A DNA stretch of 64,000 nt from Gilliamella bombi (GCF_900103255.1 NZ_FMWS01000039.1:1-64000); one strand, 5' to 3'; numbered from the stretch's first letter, positions 15,237 to 24,342 are shown. Notes: generated from the letters alone by a model not told the origin. Translations and numbers: made by a program.

Positions 15237-16247
15237 ATGAGAAATGAAACCCGAAAGTTATTTAATGGATTTAAACACCGCATTGCACAGCTTAATGGCA
15301 TTGATGATGCCAGTGAAAGTTTTGCTGTCAATCCAGAGGTAAACCAAACATTAGAAAAACGCACCCAACAATCATCTGAATTTTTAAGTAAAATTAACTT
15401 TGAATTTGTTGATGCCCAAGAAGGTGAAAAAGTTGGCGTTGGTGTAACAGGCACAACAGCCAGTACAACCGATACCACAGCACAAGAACGTGAAGCTGTA
15501 GATATCTCAGATCTAAACCAATTCCGTTACCGTTGTGAACAAACCAATTACGATACATCAATTCGTTATGCAAAATTGGATGCATGGCGCCACAAAAAGA
15601 ACTTTCAAACCCTTTTGCGTGATGCCCTAATTAAACAAAAAGCATTAGATCGGATTATGATTGGTTTTAATGGCACCCATCGTGCGTCAACTTCCAATAA
15701 AACTACGTACCCTTTACTACAAGATGTAAATAAAGGCTGGTTACAACATTACCGAGAAGATGCACCTGAAAGAGTAATGAACGAAGGTACAGTAACACCA
15801 GGTAAAATTATTATTGCCAGCAACGGTGGTGACTATAAAAACCTTGACGCATTAGTCTATGATGCCGTTGAAAACTTAATCGATCCAGTTTATTCAGAAG
15901 ACACCGATCTAGTTGTTATTTGTGGTCGTGGATTACTTCATGATAAATACTTCCCTATTGCTAACGAAGCAGATAAGAACACCGAAAAAGTAGCAGGTCA
16001 AATCTTACTTGCTAAAAAATCAATTGGTGAATTACCAGCATACCGAGTGCCCTACTTCCCTAAAGGAGCAATGCTAATTACACCTTTTAGCAATTTAGCT
16101 ATCTATATTCAAAATGAAACAGCCCGCCGTCAAATTATTGACAATCCTAAACGTGATCGCATTGAAGACTTCCAATCTGCCAATGAAGCCTTTGTTGTAG
16201 AACGTTATGATGCCGGCTGTTTAATTGAAAATATTGAAGTCAGATAA
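15237..16247 (+). CDS. N: Major capsid protein GpN
   Basis: 336 residues, P2 N family (357). Family segments are FEFVDAQEGEKVGVGVTG, DALIKQKALDRIMIGFNGT and NEAFVVERYDAGCLIENIE. The N-terminus up to about residue 30 is the part expected to be cleaved during maturation by GpO. It has the HK97 fold by family. Confidence 0.96.
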   Translation: MRNETRKLFNGFKHRIAQLNGIDDASESFAVNPEVNQTLEKRTQQSSEFLSKINFEFVDAQEGEKVGVGVTGTTASTTDTTAQEREAVDISDLNQFRYRCEQTNYDTSIRYAKLDAWRHKKNFQTLLRDALIKQKALDRIMIGFNGTHRASTSNKTTYPLLQDVNKGWLQHYREDAPERVMNEGTVTPGKIIIASNGGDYKNLDALVYDAVENLIDPVYSEDTDLVVICGRGLLHDKYFPIANEADKNTEKVAGQILLAKKSIGELPAYRVPYFPKGAMLITPFSNLAIYIQNETARRQIIDNPKRDRIEDFQSANEAFVVERYDAGCLIENIEVR

Positions 16248-16258
16248 GGGAAAGATAG

Positions 16259-16906
16259 ATGATATCACCAGCACAAAAGTTTTTACAAAAACATTACGCT
16301 CAAAAGGAGCGTAATACAGACAACCTGCGAGCAATCAACGCTTACGAAATGATGCTAGCCAAGCTAAATAACGATCGTATTCGTTTAAAAAAATTTCAAT
16401 CAACGGAAGCAAAAATTGAGCTTAAAAAGCAACTTATTCCCGAATACATGGATTGGATTAACGGCGTGCTTGAGTCTGATAATGCTCAGCAAGATGATGT
16501 TTTTATGCGTTTAATGGTATGGATGATTGACACCAAACAATTTGAGCTTGCCTACCCGCTTGCTGAGCATGCATTAAAACACAATTGGGTTACACCCGAT
16601 GAGTACCAACGCCAAACCGCCACACTAATTACCGAAGAATTAGCTAATACAACGCTAGCACAAATTAGCAATAAGCAAACAGTTAACGCTGATGTTTTGC
16701 TTAAATTTGCCGAATTAGTGGCTGATAAAGATATGTTTGATCAGGTCAGAGCAAAATTAAATAAAGCTATTGGCTATGTGTTAAAAGAAACACAGCCAGA
16801 GCAAGCTTTAGGCTATTTAAAACGAGCACTTGAACTTGACGAAAGTTCAGGCGTAAAAACAGCTATTAAAGAATTAGAAAAGGCCTTAAATAAGGCGGAT
16901 TCTTAA
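16259..16906 (+). CDS. M: Terminase small/endonuclease subunit GpM
   Basis: 215 residues, P2 M family (247). SPAQKFLQKHYAQKE at the start and DVFMRLMVWMIDTKQFELAY near 80-99 are typical. It recognises and cuts cos together with GpP. The start lies 12 bp after the capsid gene, in the same late operon. Confidence 0.93.
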   Translation: MISPAQKFLQKHYAQKERNTDNLRAINAYEMMLAKLNNDRIRLKKFQSTEAKIELKKQLIPEYMDWINGVLESDNAQQDDVFMRLMVWMIDTKQFELAYPLAEHALKHNWVTPDEYQRQTATLITEELANTTLAQISNKQTVNADVLLKFAELVADKDMFDQVRAKLNKAIGYVLKETQPEQALGYLKRALELDESSGVKTAIKELEKALNKADS

Positions 16907-16925
16907 CTGGGTGAACCCTCACACC

Positions 16926-16983
16926 TCGGCGGCACAAAAGCAATAAATGTATTTTACACATTAGCGCTTTTGTCCACCGCCGA
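16926..16983. repeat. Long inverted repeat between M and L
   Basis: TCGGCGG (16926-16932) and ACAAAAGC (16934-16941) pair with GCTTTTGT (16966-16973) and CCGCCGA (16977-16983). The loop contains a further AATGT...ACATT pair. It fills the 93-bp gap between M and L. No T-run follows, so it is not a simple terminator; it may be an RNA processing or stability element. Confidence 0.6.
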
Positions 16984-16999
16984 TCAACAAAGGTAAATT

Positions 17000-17470
17000 A
17001 TGAACGACTTTACGGCTATCGCAAGCGCTAACGAAGCTGACAATCTCGAAATCAGTAATATTTCGTTTTTTCCAGCAATTAATATCAGTGATGTTCGAAA
17101 AACTCAACGGCTAGACGGTACCGTCACAACAGAGCGATTAAAAACAGCAATTGCCAGTGCAATTATTGCAGTGAATGACGACTTATATGACTGGCGGCTA
17201 ACAAAGCAAGCGGCAGGTATTACATCGATTAACGATCTAAATGATGAGCAAATTAATGGTGAATCAAAATATTTGATTTTATACAAGCATGCGGTTTATT
17301 CATGGGCAAACGCCTTATTGAATGAACAGTACATTAATTTTGATGCAACAGCAAAAGCCAAAGGCGACATTGAACCTAACATCGAAAGTGTGGGCAACTT
17401 ATACCGCAATGCACGTTATGCCATTCGTGACATTTTAGGTAAATCACGATCGACCATGGAATTAATTTAA
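17000..17470 (+). CDS. L: Head completion protein GpL
   Basis: 156 residues, P2 L (169). It contains the family pattern RLDGTVTTERLKTAIASAI, then YDWRLTKQAAGITSI and RNARYAIRDILGKSRSTMEL. It stabilises the filled head and forms the connector to the tail. Its stop overlaps the start of GpX (TAATG). Confidence 0.93.
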   Translation: MNDFTAIASANEADNLEISNISFFPAINISDVRKTQRLDGTVTTERLKTAIASAIIAVNDDLYDWRLTKQAAGITSINDLNDEQINGESKYLILYKHAVYSWANALLNEQYINFDATAKAKGDIEPNIESVGNLYRNARYAIRDILGKSRSTMELI

Positions 17471-17673
17471 TGATTGTTTATGCAATGCAAAATGAAACCG
17501 TTGACGCATTGGCGTATCGAGTTTTTGGCAAAACTAAAGGGATTGTTGAAATTATTTACCAACAAAACCCAACACTTTGTGAACTGCCAGCAACACTCCC
17601 CATGGGTACCGCCGTAAATGTGCCTGAAGTGGTGCCAGAGCCAGAAAAAAAACGCTTAAATTTATGGGATTAA
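17470..17673 (+). CDS. X: Tail protein X (LysM-like)
   Basis: 67 residues, P2 X (67). YAMQNETVDALAYRVFGKT and the end NVPEVVPEPEK fit the tail X/LysM-like family. It is needed for tail assembly near the tail terminus. Translationally coupled to L. Confidence 0.92.
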   Translation: MIVYAMQNETVDALAYRVFGKTKGIVEIIYQQNPTLCELPATLPMGTAVNVPEVVPEPEKKRLNLWD

Positions 17674-17677
17674 CCGA

Positions 17678-18055
17678 ATGACAGAACCAACTACAACAAC
17701 CTTCACCGCAGTGATTAGTGCATTTTCAATATCAATGATTTATCCCAATATTGAAAATGGCATTATTTTAGGCGCACTGTGTGGATCAATCTTACTGGTA
17801 ATTAGTGAAGAGCATATCTCGGTTCTTCGTCGCACCATTCTATTTTTTATATCGTTTGTGCTTGGAATATTGTTGGCCGAAATAACATTATATTTACTAA
17901 TACCACTTTTTCCATCCAACATTCAAACCAAGGTACCGCTTGGTCTTGGTGCGTTAGTGGCATCAGCGGTAAGTGTCAAACTACTTCTTTGGTTAATTAA
18001 AAAGTTTGATGATCCATCTGATTTATTGGATAAATTTAAAGGGGGAAAACCATGA
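17678..18055 (+). CDS. Holin-like membrane protein
   Basis: 125 residues with about three membrane segments: FTAVISAFSISMIY, IILGALCGSILLVIS and TILFFISFVLGILLAEITLY, then GLGALVASAVSVKLLLWLI. It occupies the position of the P2 holin Y, before the endolysin. It presumably forms the lethal inner-membrane lesion. The stop overlaps the next gene (ATGA). Confidence 0.75.
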   Translation: MTEPTTTTFTAVISAFSISMIYPNIENGIILGALCGSILLVISEEHISVLRRTILFFISFVLGILLAEITLYLLIPLFPSNIQTKVPLGLGALVASAVSVKLLLWLIKKFDDPSDLLDKFKGGKP

Positions 18056-18342
18056 TAACCCTTAACGCTTTTCTTTGTTTATTAATTGCTATTCGATTAT
18101 TTACCTTTGATCGTGAAAATTGCCAATACAAAGCCAAATATAGCTGGCTAGCATGGCTAATGATTACATCAAGTGCATCAGTATTTTTATTCTCATCTTT
18201 CGGTTTATTAAGCCGTGCTTACTGCGCTCAGGTAGTTATGAATATAGCACTGCTGATCTGCTTTTTAAAAAGCAAAGGCAACATTGGCACGCTTTGCCGT
18301 TCTCCAAATCAACATCAGCATCATAAGAGGTTAAATAAATAA
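18052..18342 (+). CDS. Second small membrane protein, holin or antiholin
   Basis: 96 residues with an N-terminal hydrophobic segment (LNAFLCLLIAIRLFTF) and two central ones (WLAWLMITSSASVFLFSS and VVMNIALLICFL), then a basic histidine-rich tail. It resembles small phage holin-superfamily proteins paired with another holin. It overlaps both neighbours by a few bases (ATGA and TAATG). Whether it is the holin or the antiholin is unclear. Confidence 0.65.
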   Translation: MITLNAFLCLLIAIRLFTFDRENCQYKAKYSWLAWLMITSSASVFLFSSFGLLSRAYCAQVVMNIALLICFLKSKGNIGTLCRSPNQHQHHKRLNK

Positions 18343-18929
18343 TGATAACAACTGAACAATTGCAAAACGTGGCTAATAAGCTAGAAGTTGAGCTGGCTAT
18401 GGTACAAGCAGTAACCAAAGTTGAAGCTCGCTCATCAGGTATTAAAAACGGCTTGCCCGTAATTCTATTTGAAAGGCATATCTTTTACCGTCAGCTTAAA
18501 AAGCATGGCTTTGATGCAGAAAAATTAACAAATACTTATCCAGATTTAGTCAACTCAATTGCTGGTGGTTATTTAGGTGGTGCTCGTGAAAACTATCGGC
18601 TAACGCTGGCCAAACAAATTGATATTGATTCGGCAATTGAAAGTGCAAGTTGGGGCTTATTTCAGATTATGGGGTTCCACTGGCAACTACTTGGCTATGA
18701 ATCAGCTCAGCAATTTGAACAACAGATGACAGAAAGCGAAGAAATGCAATTAGATGCGTTTTACCGTTTTGTTGCTCATAAATCGAATTGCAAGCTATTA
18801 CAAGCAATGAAAGACAAAAATTTTTCAACGTTTGCAAAACTCTACAACGGTCCGGCTTATAAAAAAAATAGCTATGACTCAAAACTTAAAGAGGCATACG
18901 AAAACTATGCAAAATCTATTAAAAAGTAA
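18342..18929 (+). CDS. Endolysin, N-acetylmuramidase family
   Basis: 195 residues. VELAMVQAVTKVEARSSG with E29-like catalytic glutamate, PVILFERHIFYR, and ASWGLFQIMGFHW near 105-117 match the N-acetylmuramidase (DUF3380) endolysins. It replaces the P2 K lysozyme at the same locus. No signal peptide is seen, so it depends on the holin for release. It overlaps LysB by 23 bp. Confidence 0.9.
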   Translation: MITTEQLQNVANKLEVELAMVQAVTKVEARSSGIKNGLPVILFERHIFYRQLKKHGFDAEKLTNTYPDLVNSIAGGYLGGARENYRLTLAKQIDIDSAIESASWGLFQIMGFHWQLLGYESAQQFEQQMTESEEMQLDAFYRFVAHKSNCKLLQAMKDKNFSTFAKLYNGPAYKKNSYDSKLKEAYENYAKSIKK

Positions 18930-19353
18930 ATTGTTACCGTGGTTACTATTGCTACTTTGTTTGTCGTTTGGCTATTTACGAGATCAACTATTAAGCACTA
19001 AAAACAAACAATTACAAGCTAGTAATCTACAACTAAAGAATGATAAGCAAGCGTTAATCGAAATCATTGATTATAAAAACAATGAATTACTTGAACTTAG
19101 CGATCAGTATCAAGCAAATGAACAAAAACTGATAGAACAAAAAAATCAACTGCAAGCAGTTGATACGTTAAATCGTCAATATCAACAACAGTTGGAGCAA
19201 CTTATCAATGAAAATAAACAATTACGCATGTGGTCTGATACTGATTTGCCTGATGTTATTAAACGGTTGTACACACGGCCAGAAATCAAAAGAAGTGAAG
19301 ATTATCAAAACTGGCTGTCCAGCCGTAACGCCTTGTTATCTTCCCATGAATAA
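18907..19353 (+). CDS. lysB: Inner-membrane spanin (LysB / Rz-like)
   Basis: 148 residues from ATG 18907. It has one N-terminal membrane anchor (LLPWLLLLLCLSFGYL) followed by a long coiled coil of about 100 residues rich in Q, N, K and L. That is the i-spanin architecture. The start lies within the endolysin gene and the o-spanin gene starts inside this one in another frame, as in P2 lysB/lysC. Confidence 0.88.
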   Translation: MQNLLKSKLLPWLLLLLCLSFGYLRDQLLSTKNKQLQASNLQLKNDKQALIEIIDYKNNELLELSDQYQANEQKLIEQKNQLQAVDTLNRQYQQQLEQLINENKQLRMWSDTDLPDVIKRLYTRPEIKRSEDYQNWLSSRNALLSSHE

Positions 19354-19474
19354 TTTAAGGCAAAATCGTTCATTAATTGACGATAATCAAACCATCTTAA
19401 CAGCATGGCATCAATGTGCGGTTCAAGTTGAAATGATTTATCAATGCCAACAGGATCAGAATGAAAAAAATTAA
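19208..19474 (+). CDS. lysC: Outer-membrane spanin lipoprotein (LysC / Rz1-like)
   Basis: 88 residues, beginning inside lysB in a different frame. The signal peptide ends with the lipobox LLNGC (Cys at about 21), so the mature protein is a lipoprotein facing the i-spanin. Cysteines and prolines follow (GCPAVTPCYLP). It overlaps the start of gpR by 14 bp. Confidence 0.85.
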   Translation: MKINNYACGLILICLMLLNGCTHGQKSKEVKIIKTGCPAVTPCYLPMNNLRQNRSLIDDNQTILTAWHQCAVQVEMIYQCQQDQNEKN

Positions 19475-19907
19475 CCAGCTTCGAAAAGTACTTGAAGACA
19501 ACAATTTGTTTATCAAAACCAATCCCGATAAATTACATATATTTGTTGATGATGGTGACATAACAGCTACGGCCGCCAAAAGTCTTAGTTTTGAATATGA
19601 GTATAAAGTAAACCTGATCATTACTGATTATGAACAGCCAATTGACTATCTGATTGTGCCGATAATTAGCTGGATGTATATCAATCAGCAAGAATTTATG
19701 GCAAACCCTGAATTAAGAAAAGGCGCCATTAAATTTGAGATTGAGCAATTAAACAATAATACAGCCGATATCAGTATTGAACTTAAATTAACTGAGCGAG
19801 TCATTGTTAAAAAAGGTTCGAATGGGCTTGAATACAAACACGTTACCGACGAACCTCCCATTGATATGCGTCCTGATTGGGTCAATGAAATATGGCCGAC
19901 GAGTTAA
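19461..19907 (+). CDS. R: Tail completion protein GpR
   Basis: 148 residues, P2 R (155). MKKINQLRKVLEDNN at the start, YEYKVNLIITDYEQPIDYL near 41-59 and MRPDWVNEIWP at the end are typical. It acts with GpS at the head-proximal end of the tail. Overlaps GpS by 16 bp. Confidence 0.92.
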   Translation: MKKINQLRKVLEDNNLFIKTNPDKLHIFVDDGDITATAAKSLSFEYEYKVNLIITDYEQPIDYLIVPIISWMYINQQEFMANPELRKGAIKFEIEQLNNNTADISIELKLTERVIVKKGSNGLEYKHVTDEPPIDMRPDWVNEIWPTS

Positions 19908-20353
19908 ATAAATTACATGAGTATGCAAACGGCATACTCACTCAGCTAAATAACAGTAATCGCACCAAGTTGGCTCGTGAAATTGCCCAAAAATTACGAG
20001 AAAGCAACCGCAAACGCATTACAGCACAAAGGCAACCAGATGGCACATCTTTCGAACCTAAAAGACCTCAAGCATTCCGAAAAAAAACGGGAAAGATTCG
20101 CCGTAAAATGTTTACCAAGCTACGAACAACTAAATATCTACGCATATCAGCAAACAGCAACTGCGCTACCGTAAAATTTATTAATTCGGTATCTCGTATA
20201 ACCCACATTCATCATTACGGATTACGTGCACGAGTAAATAAAAAAGATGATTGGACAATTAAATATCCGTCCAGAAAGTTGCTCGGATTCAATCAACACG
20301 ACTATAACACAATTGAGCAAATTACTATCGCCCACTTAGCCAGTAAGTTGTAA
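19892..20353 (+). CDS. S: Tail completion / virion morphogenesis protein GpS
   Basis: 153 residues, P2 S (150). Family segments RKTGKIRRKMFTKLRTTKYL and SRITHIHHYGLRARVNKK are visible, then PSRKLLGF. It completes tails before head joining. Its stop codon is embedded in the second Ogr site. Confidence 0.92.
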   Translation: MADELNKLHEYANGILTQLNNSNRTKLAREIAQKLRESNRKRITAQRQPDGTSFEPKRPQAFRKKTGKIRRKMFTKLRTTKYLRISANSNCATVKFINSVSRITHIHHYGLRARVNKKDDWTIKYPSRKLLGFNQHDYNTIEQITIAHLASKL

Positions 20354-20368
20354 AAATCGATTTTACAA
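20348..20368. promoter_or_regulatory. Ogr-type late activator site 2 (V operon promoter)
   Basis: TTGTAAA (20348-20354), AATCGAT, TTTACAA (20362-20368), a perfect inverted repeat identical in arms to site 1. It overlaps the GpS stop codon and lies 46 bp before the baseplate operon, matching the place of the P2 PV promoter. Confidence 0.82.
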
Positions 20369-20413
20369 GTCGATAAGCTTTATTGTTTACCTATAAATAA
20401 TAATGATAGCGCT

Positions 20414-21055
20414 ATGCAAAATTATCACCCTGCCGACCTAGTCGATATATTACGAAAAATTGAAAACCTGATCCGCCAAGGCGTTGTTTGTCAAACCAAA
20501 GGCGATCGGGTAAAAGTGCGTTCTGGCAAATTGGTTACTGCCTGGTTACCATGGTTTACTCACCGTGCAGGTAAAAGCCGATCGTGGTGGCGCCCTTCTA
20601 TTGGTGAACAAGTATTTATTTTAAGCCCTAATGGTAATCTTGAACTTGGTTGCGTATTACCAAGCCTTTATTGTAATGATAACCCTGCGCCATCAACTTC
20701 AGAAGATGCTTATTTAGTAACATTTCCAGACGGTGCAACATTTGAATATGAACCGAAAAACAGCAGTTTAACCATAAAAGGCATAAAAACTGCAGTTATT
20801 GAAGCAAGTGAACAAATCACCGCTAAAGCGGGTACCAAAATCCACCTTGATACACCACTTGTTGAATGTAGTGATCATGTGACATTTAAATCATTTAGCG
20901 CAACAGGTGGCAGCGCTAGCGGTAATACGGGTGTATTAACCGGAAACGTAATTCATCAGCAAGGCAAATTGTCATCAAACGGGGTTGTACTTGATACGCA
21001 TAAACATAATGGAGTCAAAGCTGGTGGCGATCTAACTGGGGGACCTCAAAAATGA
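20414..21055 (+). CDS. V: Baseplate spike GpV
   Basis: 213 residues, P2 V (211). The N-terminal OB fold (VKVRSGKLVTAWLPWFTHRA) is followed by FPDGATFEYEP and a beta-helical spike, then VLDTHKHNGVKAGGDLTG at the C-terminus, a metal-binding histidine pattern of the membrane-piercing tip. First gene of the V-W-J-I-H operon. Confidence 0.95.
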   Translation: MQNYHPADLVDILRKIENLIRQGVVCQTKGDRVKVRSGKLVTAWLPWFTHRAGKSRSWWRPSIGEQVFILSPNGNLELGCVLPSLYCNDNPAPSTSEDAYLVTFPDGATFEYEPKNSSLTIKGIKTAVIEASEQITAKAGTKIHLDTPLVECSDHVTFKSFSATGGSASGNTGVLTGNVIHQQGKLSSNGVVLDTHKHNGVKAGGDLTGGPQK

Positions 21056-21405
21056 GTTATATCGGAATGAATTGCCAGAACGGTAGAACTATTACTGATA
21101 TGGATCACATTAATCAATCAGTTAAAGATATTTTAACAACACCGATAGGCTCACGAGTTGAACGCCGTGATTATGGTTCATTTTTATTTTTGCTTTTAGA
21201 CAACCCAAACACCGAAGCAACCAGATTGCGTGTCATTTCAGCGACAGTCATGGCATTAAATCAGTGGGAACCACGTATAAAACTAGATGCTGTAGACGTT
21301 TTTGCCGATAAAGAAAAACTGATAATGCAATTAACAGGCTCACGCACAGACAAACCCAACCAAACTTTTACCAGTGACATAGAGATCGCAACATGGCCAC
21401 GTTAA
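21052..21405 (+). CDS. W: Baseplate assembly protein GpW
   Basis: 117 residues, T4 gp25-like. DHINQSVKDILTTPIGSRVE and RRDYGSFLFLLLD are the classic gp25/W segments. Part of the baseplate wedge. Overlaps both V and J by a few bases. Confidence 0.95.
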   Translation: MSYIGMNCQNGRTITDMDHINQSVKDILTTPIGSRVERRDYGSFLFLLLDNPNTEATRLRVISATVMALNQWEPRIKLDAVDVFADKEKLIMQLTGSRTDKPNQTFTSDIEIATWPR

Positions 21406-22304
21406 CTGATTTATCAAAACTACCAGCACCAGATATTATCGAGTCACTAGACTTTGAAGCTTTATTTGCTCAACGTAAAGAAAAGTTTATATCGCTATAT
21501 CCAGCAGATCAACAAAATGAAGTAGCAAAAACATTGCAATATGAAAGTGAGCCAATCGTTAAACTACTACAAGAAAGCACGTACTATGAGTTAATTATAC
21601 GCCAGCGTATAAACGAAGCATCGCACGCATTAATGATTGCCCACGCTAAAGGCAATGACTTAGATAATCTAGGGGCTAACTTTCATGTTTATCGCTTAAT
21701 CATTCAGCACGAAGATAATACAGTCACGCCATCAATCCCCGAAATAAAAGAATCAGATAGCGATTTTAGAATGCGAATTCAAGCCGCATTTGAAGGTTTA
21801 TCTGTCGCAGGTCCTCGTGCCGCTTATGAGTTTTATGCTCGCAGTGCTGACGGTCGAGTATTAGATGCCGCCGCCGAAAGCCCCGCACCTGCTTGCGTAA
21901 CTCTCGCCATTCTATCTCGCGAAAATAATGGTATAGCCAGTAGCGATCTTATTCGTATTGTTGCCGATGCTGTCAATCAAGACAATCGTCGCCCTATTGC
22001 CGATCGTGTCACGGTTAAATCAGTCACCCTGATTGAGTATGAAATAAAAGCCAAGCTTTATTTATATCCAGGTCCCGAGTCGGAACCAATCAAAAAATCG
22101 GCTATCAAAAATTTGCAAGATTATATAACCGAAAAACACCGCATTGGACGCAGAATTAATCGCAGTGCAATTATTTCAGCATTACATGTTGCTGGTGTTC
22201 AACGTGTCGAATTACTACAACCTGCACAAGATATATTAATCAATCGAGAACAAGCCAGTTATTGCACAAATTATCAAATTGAGGTTGCCGGTTATGACGA
22301 ATAG
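21393..22304 (+). CDS. J: Baseplate wedge protein GpJ
   Basis: 303 residues, P2 J (302). Family segments include LPAPDIIESLDFEALFAQRK, ANGNDLDNLG-like KGNDLDNLGANFHVYRL, FRMRIQAAFEGLSVAGPRAA and a C-terminal RIGRRINRSAI-type stretch. A baseplate wedge component joining W and I. Confidence 0.95.
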   Translation: MATLTDLSKLPAPDIIESLDFEALFAQRKEKFISLYPADQQNEVAKTLQYESEPIVKLLQESTYYELIIRQRINEASHALMIAHAKGNDLDNLGANFHVYRLIIQHEDNTVTPSIPEIKESDSDFRMRIQAAFEGLSVAGPRAAYEFYARSADGRVLDAAAESPAPACVTLAILSRENNGIASSDLIRIVADAVNQDNRRPIADRVTVKSVTLIEYEIKAKLYLYPGPESEPIKKSAIKNLQDYITEKHRIGRRINRSAIISALHVAGVQRVELLQPAQDILINREQASYCTNYQIEVAGYDE

Positions 22305-22983
22305 GACGCTATTACCACCATCTGCCACTCAACTTGAAAAAAATCTATCACAAGCTATGATTTGTGATCCACCTATTCATTTACGTTCACTTTGGGATCC
22401 AAAAACTTGCCCATTTGAACTATTACCTTATTTAGCTTGGCAATATAGCGTTGATCGTTGGGACGAAAACTGGCCAGAACGAACAAAACGCAAAGTTATT
22501 GCTGAAGCATTCGAAATTCACAAACTAAAAGGTACCAAGGAAGCCATTCGCCGTGCAGTTGAACCATTTGGTTATTTGATAAATGTTATCGAATGGTGGC
22601 AAAACAACAAAACACCTGGCACATTTGCAATTGAAATTGGTATATCAGATAAGGGTATTACCGATGAATCTTACCAAGAGTTAAGCCGTATCATTGATGA
22701 TGTTAAACCTGTCTCACGGCATTTATCAGGTTTATCACTGCAACTGGTAACAAGCGGTAGCACAACAATAGGAGCCAGTTGTTATGATGGAAACACATTA
22801 AATATCTACCCGTATATTACCCAAACCATCCATACAACAACAAAACGCCATTTAGGTGCAACAATTCATTGTATTAATACACTTAATGTTTATCCCTATA
22901 TTACAGATACGATTTCTACTTCATCTAAGCGCCACTTAAGCGTGGCTATACATTTTATCGACACAATGAGAATAAAACCATGA
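22294..22983 (+). CDS. I: Tail protein GpI
   Basis: 229 residues from ATG 22294 (GAGG upstream). The first 150 residues fit P2 I (176): LLPPSATQLEKNLSQAM, LLPYLAWQYSVDRWDENW and KLKGTKEAIRRAVEPFGY. The C-terminal 65 residues hold two imperfect 30-residue repeats (LNIYPYITQTIHTTTKRHLG and LNVYPYITDTISTSSKRHLS), which makes this longer than the P2 protein. It lies before the tail fibre gene. Confidence 0.92.
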   Translation: MTNRTLLPPSATQLEKNLSQAMICDPPIHLRSLWDPKTCPFELLPYLAWQYSVDRWDENWPERTKRKVIAEAFEIHKLKGTKEAIRRAVEPFGYLINVIEWWQNNKTPGTFAIEIGISDKGITDESYQELSRIIDDVKPVSRHLSGLSLQLVTSGSTTIGASCYDGNTLNIYPYITQTIHTTTKRHLGATIHCINTLNVYPYITDTISTSSKRHLSVAIHFIDTMRIKP

Positions 22984-23933
22984 GTCAAACATACTATACA
23001 ATATTAACAAAACTAGGGGCGGAACTTTTAGCCAATGCAACCGCTTTAGGAGTCCCACTAAAATTAACCAGTATTGCAGTTGGTGATGGTAATGGTTCAA
23101 TACCTAAACCCACCGCCACTCAAACCGCACTTGTTAACGAAGTACGTCGTGCGGCAATTAATGTACTTTCTGTTGATAAAAATAATCCCAATCAAATCAT
23201 TGCTGAACAAGTTATACCCGAAACAGAGGGAGGTTGGTTTATTCACGAAGTGGGGCTCTATGATGATAAAGGCAATTTAATAGCTGTGGGTAATTGTCCT
23301 TCAACCTATAAGCCAAAACTTGCCGAAGGTAGTGGCAGAACACAAATTATCAGAATGATTATTGTTGTTGATAATGTTGATTCTGTGGCAATAAAAATCG
23401 ATCCATCTGTTGTGTTGGCAACCCGTGAATATGTTGACAAAGGTATAAAAAAGCGAGTACCAATCACACGCAAAATTAATAACAAGGAATTAAAGCAAGA
23501 CATCGTTTTAAATGCTGTCGATATTAATGCATTACCAGCTTTAAAAAAGATGAATGGGCATGAATATATTTTTGGTGTGAGTAAACAAACTGAATTCGAA
23601 CAACGTCCTCTTTTAAAAGGTTCGGAATTGATCTGCTTAGCAGATTACAAATATGAGATTAATGATTCTGTAATTGTTCTACGGCGTGCAGACGGACTTA
23701 TTATTCAATGTTTTAAAGCCATGTTCTTGGGTGTGGACGGTATTAACGGTACAATTGCATCTTTGCCAATTGCATTCCCAAACAACTTTTATTTTGCAAT
23801 AGCTAGTGACGGAGCCGATGGATGTCATACCGTTAGTGCATCACCCAATACACAAGAATCAGTTAGATTATTTGGTAAGGTTGGGGATATTTATGTTGAT
23901 TCTTTATTACAAATAATAGCAGTCGGGAGATAA
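22980..23933 (+). CDS. H: Tail fibre protein GpH-like, short
   Basis: 317 residues. Residues 1-150 match the N-terminal tail-collar fibre domain (DUF3751): YYTILTKLGAELLANATALG, LTSIAVGDGNG and GGWFIHEVGLYDDKGNLIAV. The rest is a short unique region (INALPALKKMNGHEYIFGVS), where P2 H continues for a further 350 residues. The distal part should bind the receptor. It overlaps GpI by four bases. Confidence 0.88.
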   Translation: MSQTYYTILTKLGAELLANATALGVPLKLTSIAVGDGNGSIPKPTATQTALVNEVRRAAINVLSVDKNNPNQIIAEQVIPETEGGWFIHEVGLYDDKGNLIAVGNCPSTYKPKLAEGSGRTQIIRMIIVVDNVDSVAIKIDPSVVLATREYVDKGIKKRVPITRKINNKELKQDIVLNAVDINALPALKKMNGHEYIFGVSKQTEFEQRPLLKGSELICLADYKYEINDSVIVLRRADGLIIQCFKAMFLGVDGINGTIASLPIAFPNNFYFAIASDGADGCHTVSASPNTQESVRLFGKVGDIYVDSLLQIIAVGR

Positions 23934-23937
23934 AACA

Positions 23938-24336
23938 ATGATATTTTATAATGCAAAAACAAACGGTTTTTATGATTCTAATATTAGTGAACCCCTAAAA
24001 AATTCTATAATAATTGATGATAAATATCATTCTGAATTACTACAAAAACAATATGCTGGTTTAGTTATACAACCCGATGAGTCTGGTTATCCAATTGCGG
24101 TCAAACGAGTATTAACAACAAAAGAAGTAATTGCAATAAATGAATCAAAAAAACAAAAATTAATCAATGAAGCAAACGGAAAAATAGCAGTGCTTCAAGA
24201 TACCATTGATCTTGATATGCAAGAAGCAAACGAAGAAGAACAACTTAAGCAATGGAAAAAATACCGGATCTTGTTAATGCGTGTTGATATTAACCAGTCT
24301 GATATAAATTGGCCTGAAAAACCAAACGTTACTTAA
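23938..24336 (+). CDS. Tail fibre assembly protein (Tfa/GpG-like)
   Basis: 132 residues. MIFYNAKTNGFYDSNI at the start and WKKYRILLMRVDINQSDINW then P at the end are the Tfa signature. It is a chaperone for folding or trimerising the adjacent fibre. Four bp after the fibre gene and followed by a strong terminator. Confidence 0.9.
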   Translation: MIFYNAKTNGFYDSNISEPLKNSIIIDDKYHSELLQKQYAGLVIQPDESGYPIAVKRVLTTKEVIAINESKKQKLINEANGKIAVLQDTIDLDMQEANEEEQLKQWKKYRILLMRVDINQSDINWPEKPNVT

Positions 24337-24342
24337 AATATC

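Noticed and set aside
22279-22293. TTG start for GpI.
   Set aside because: ATG 22294 has a better ribosome site and fits the family start.
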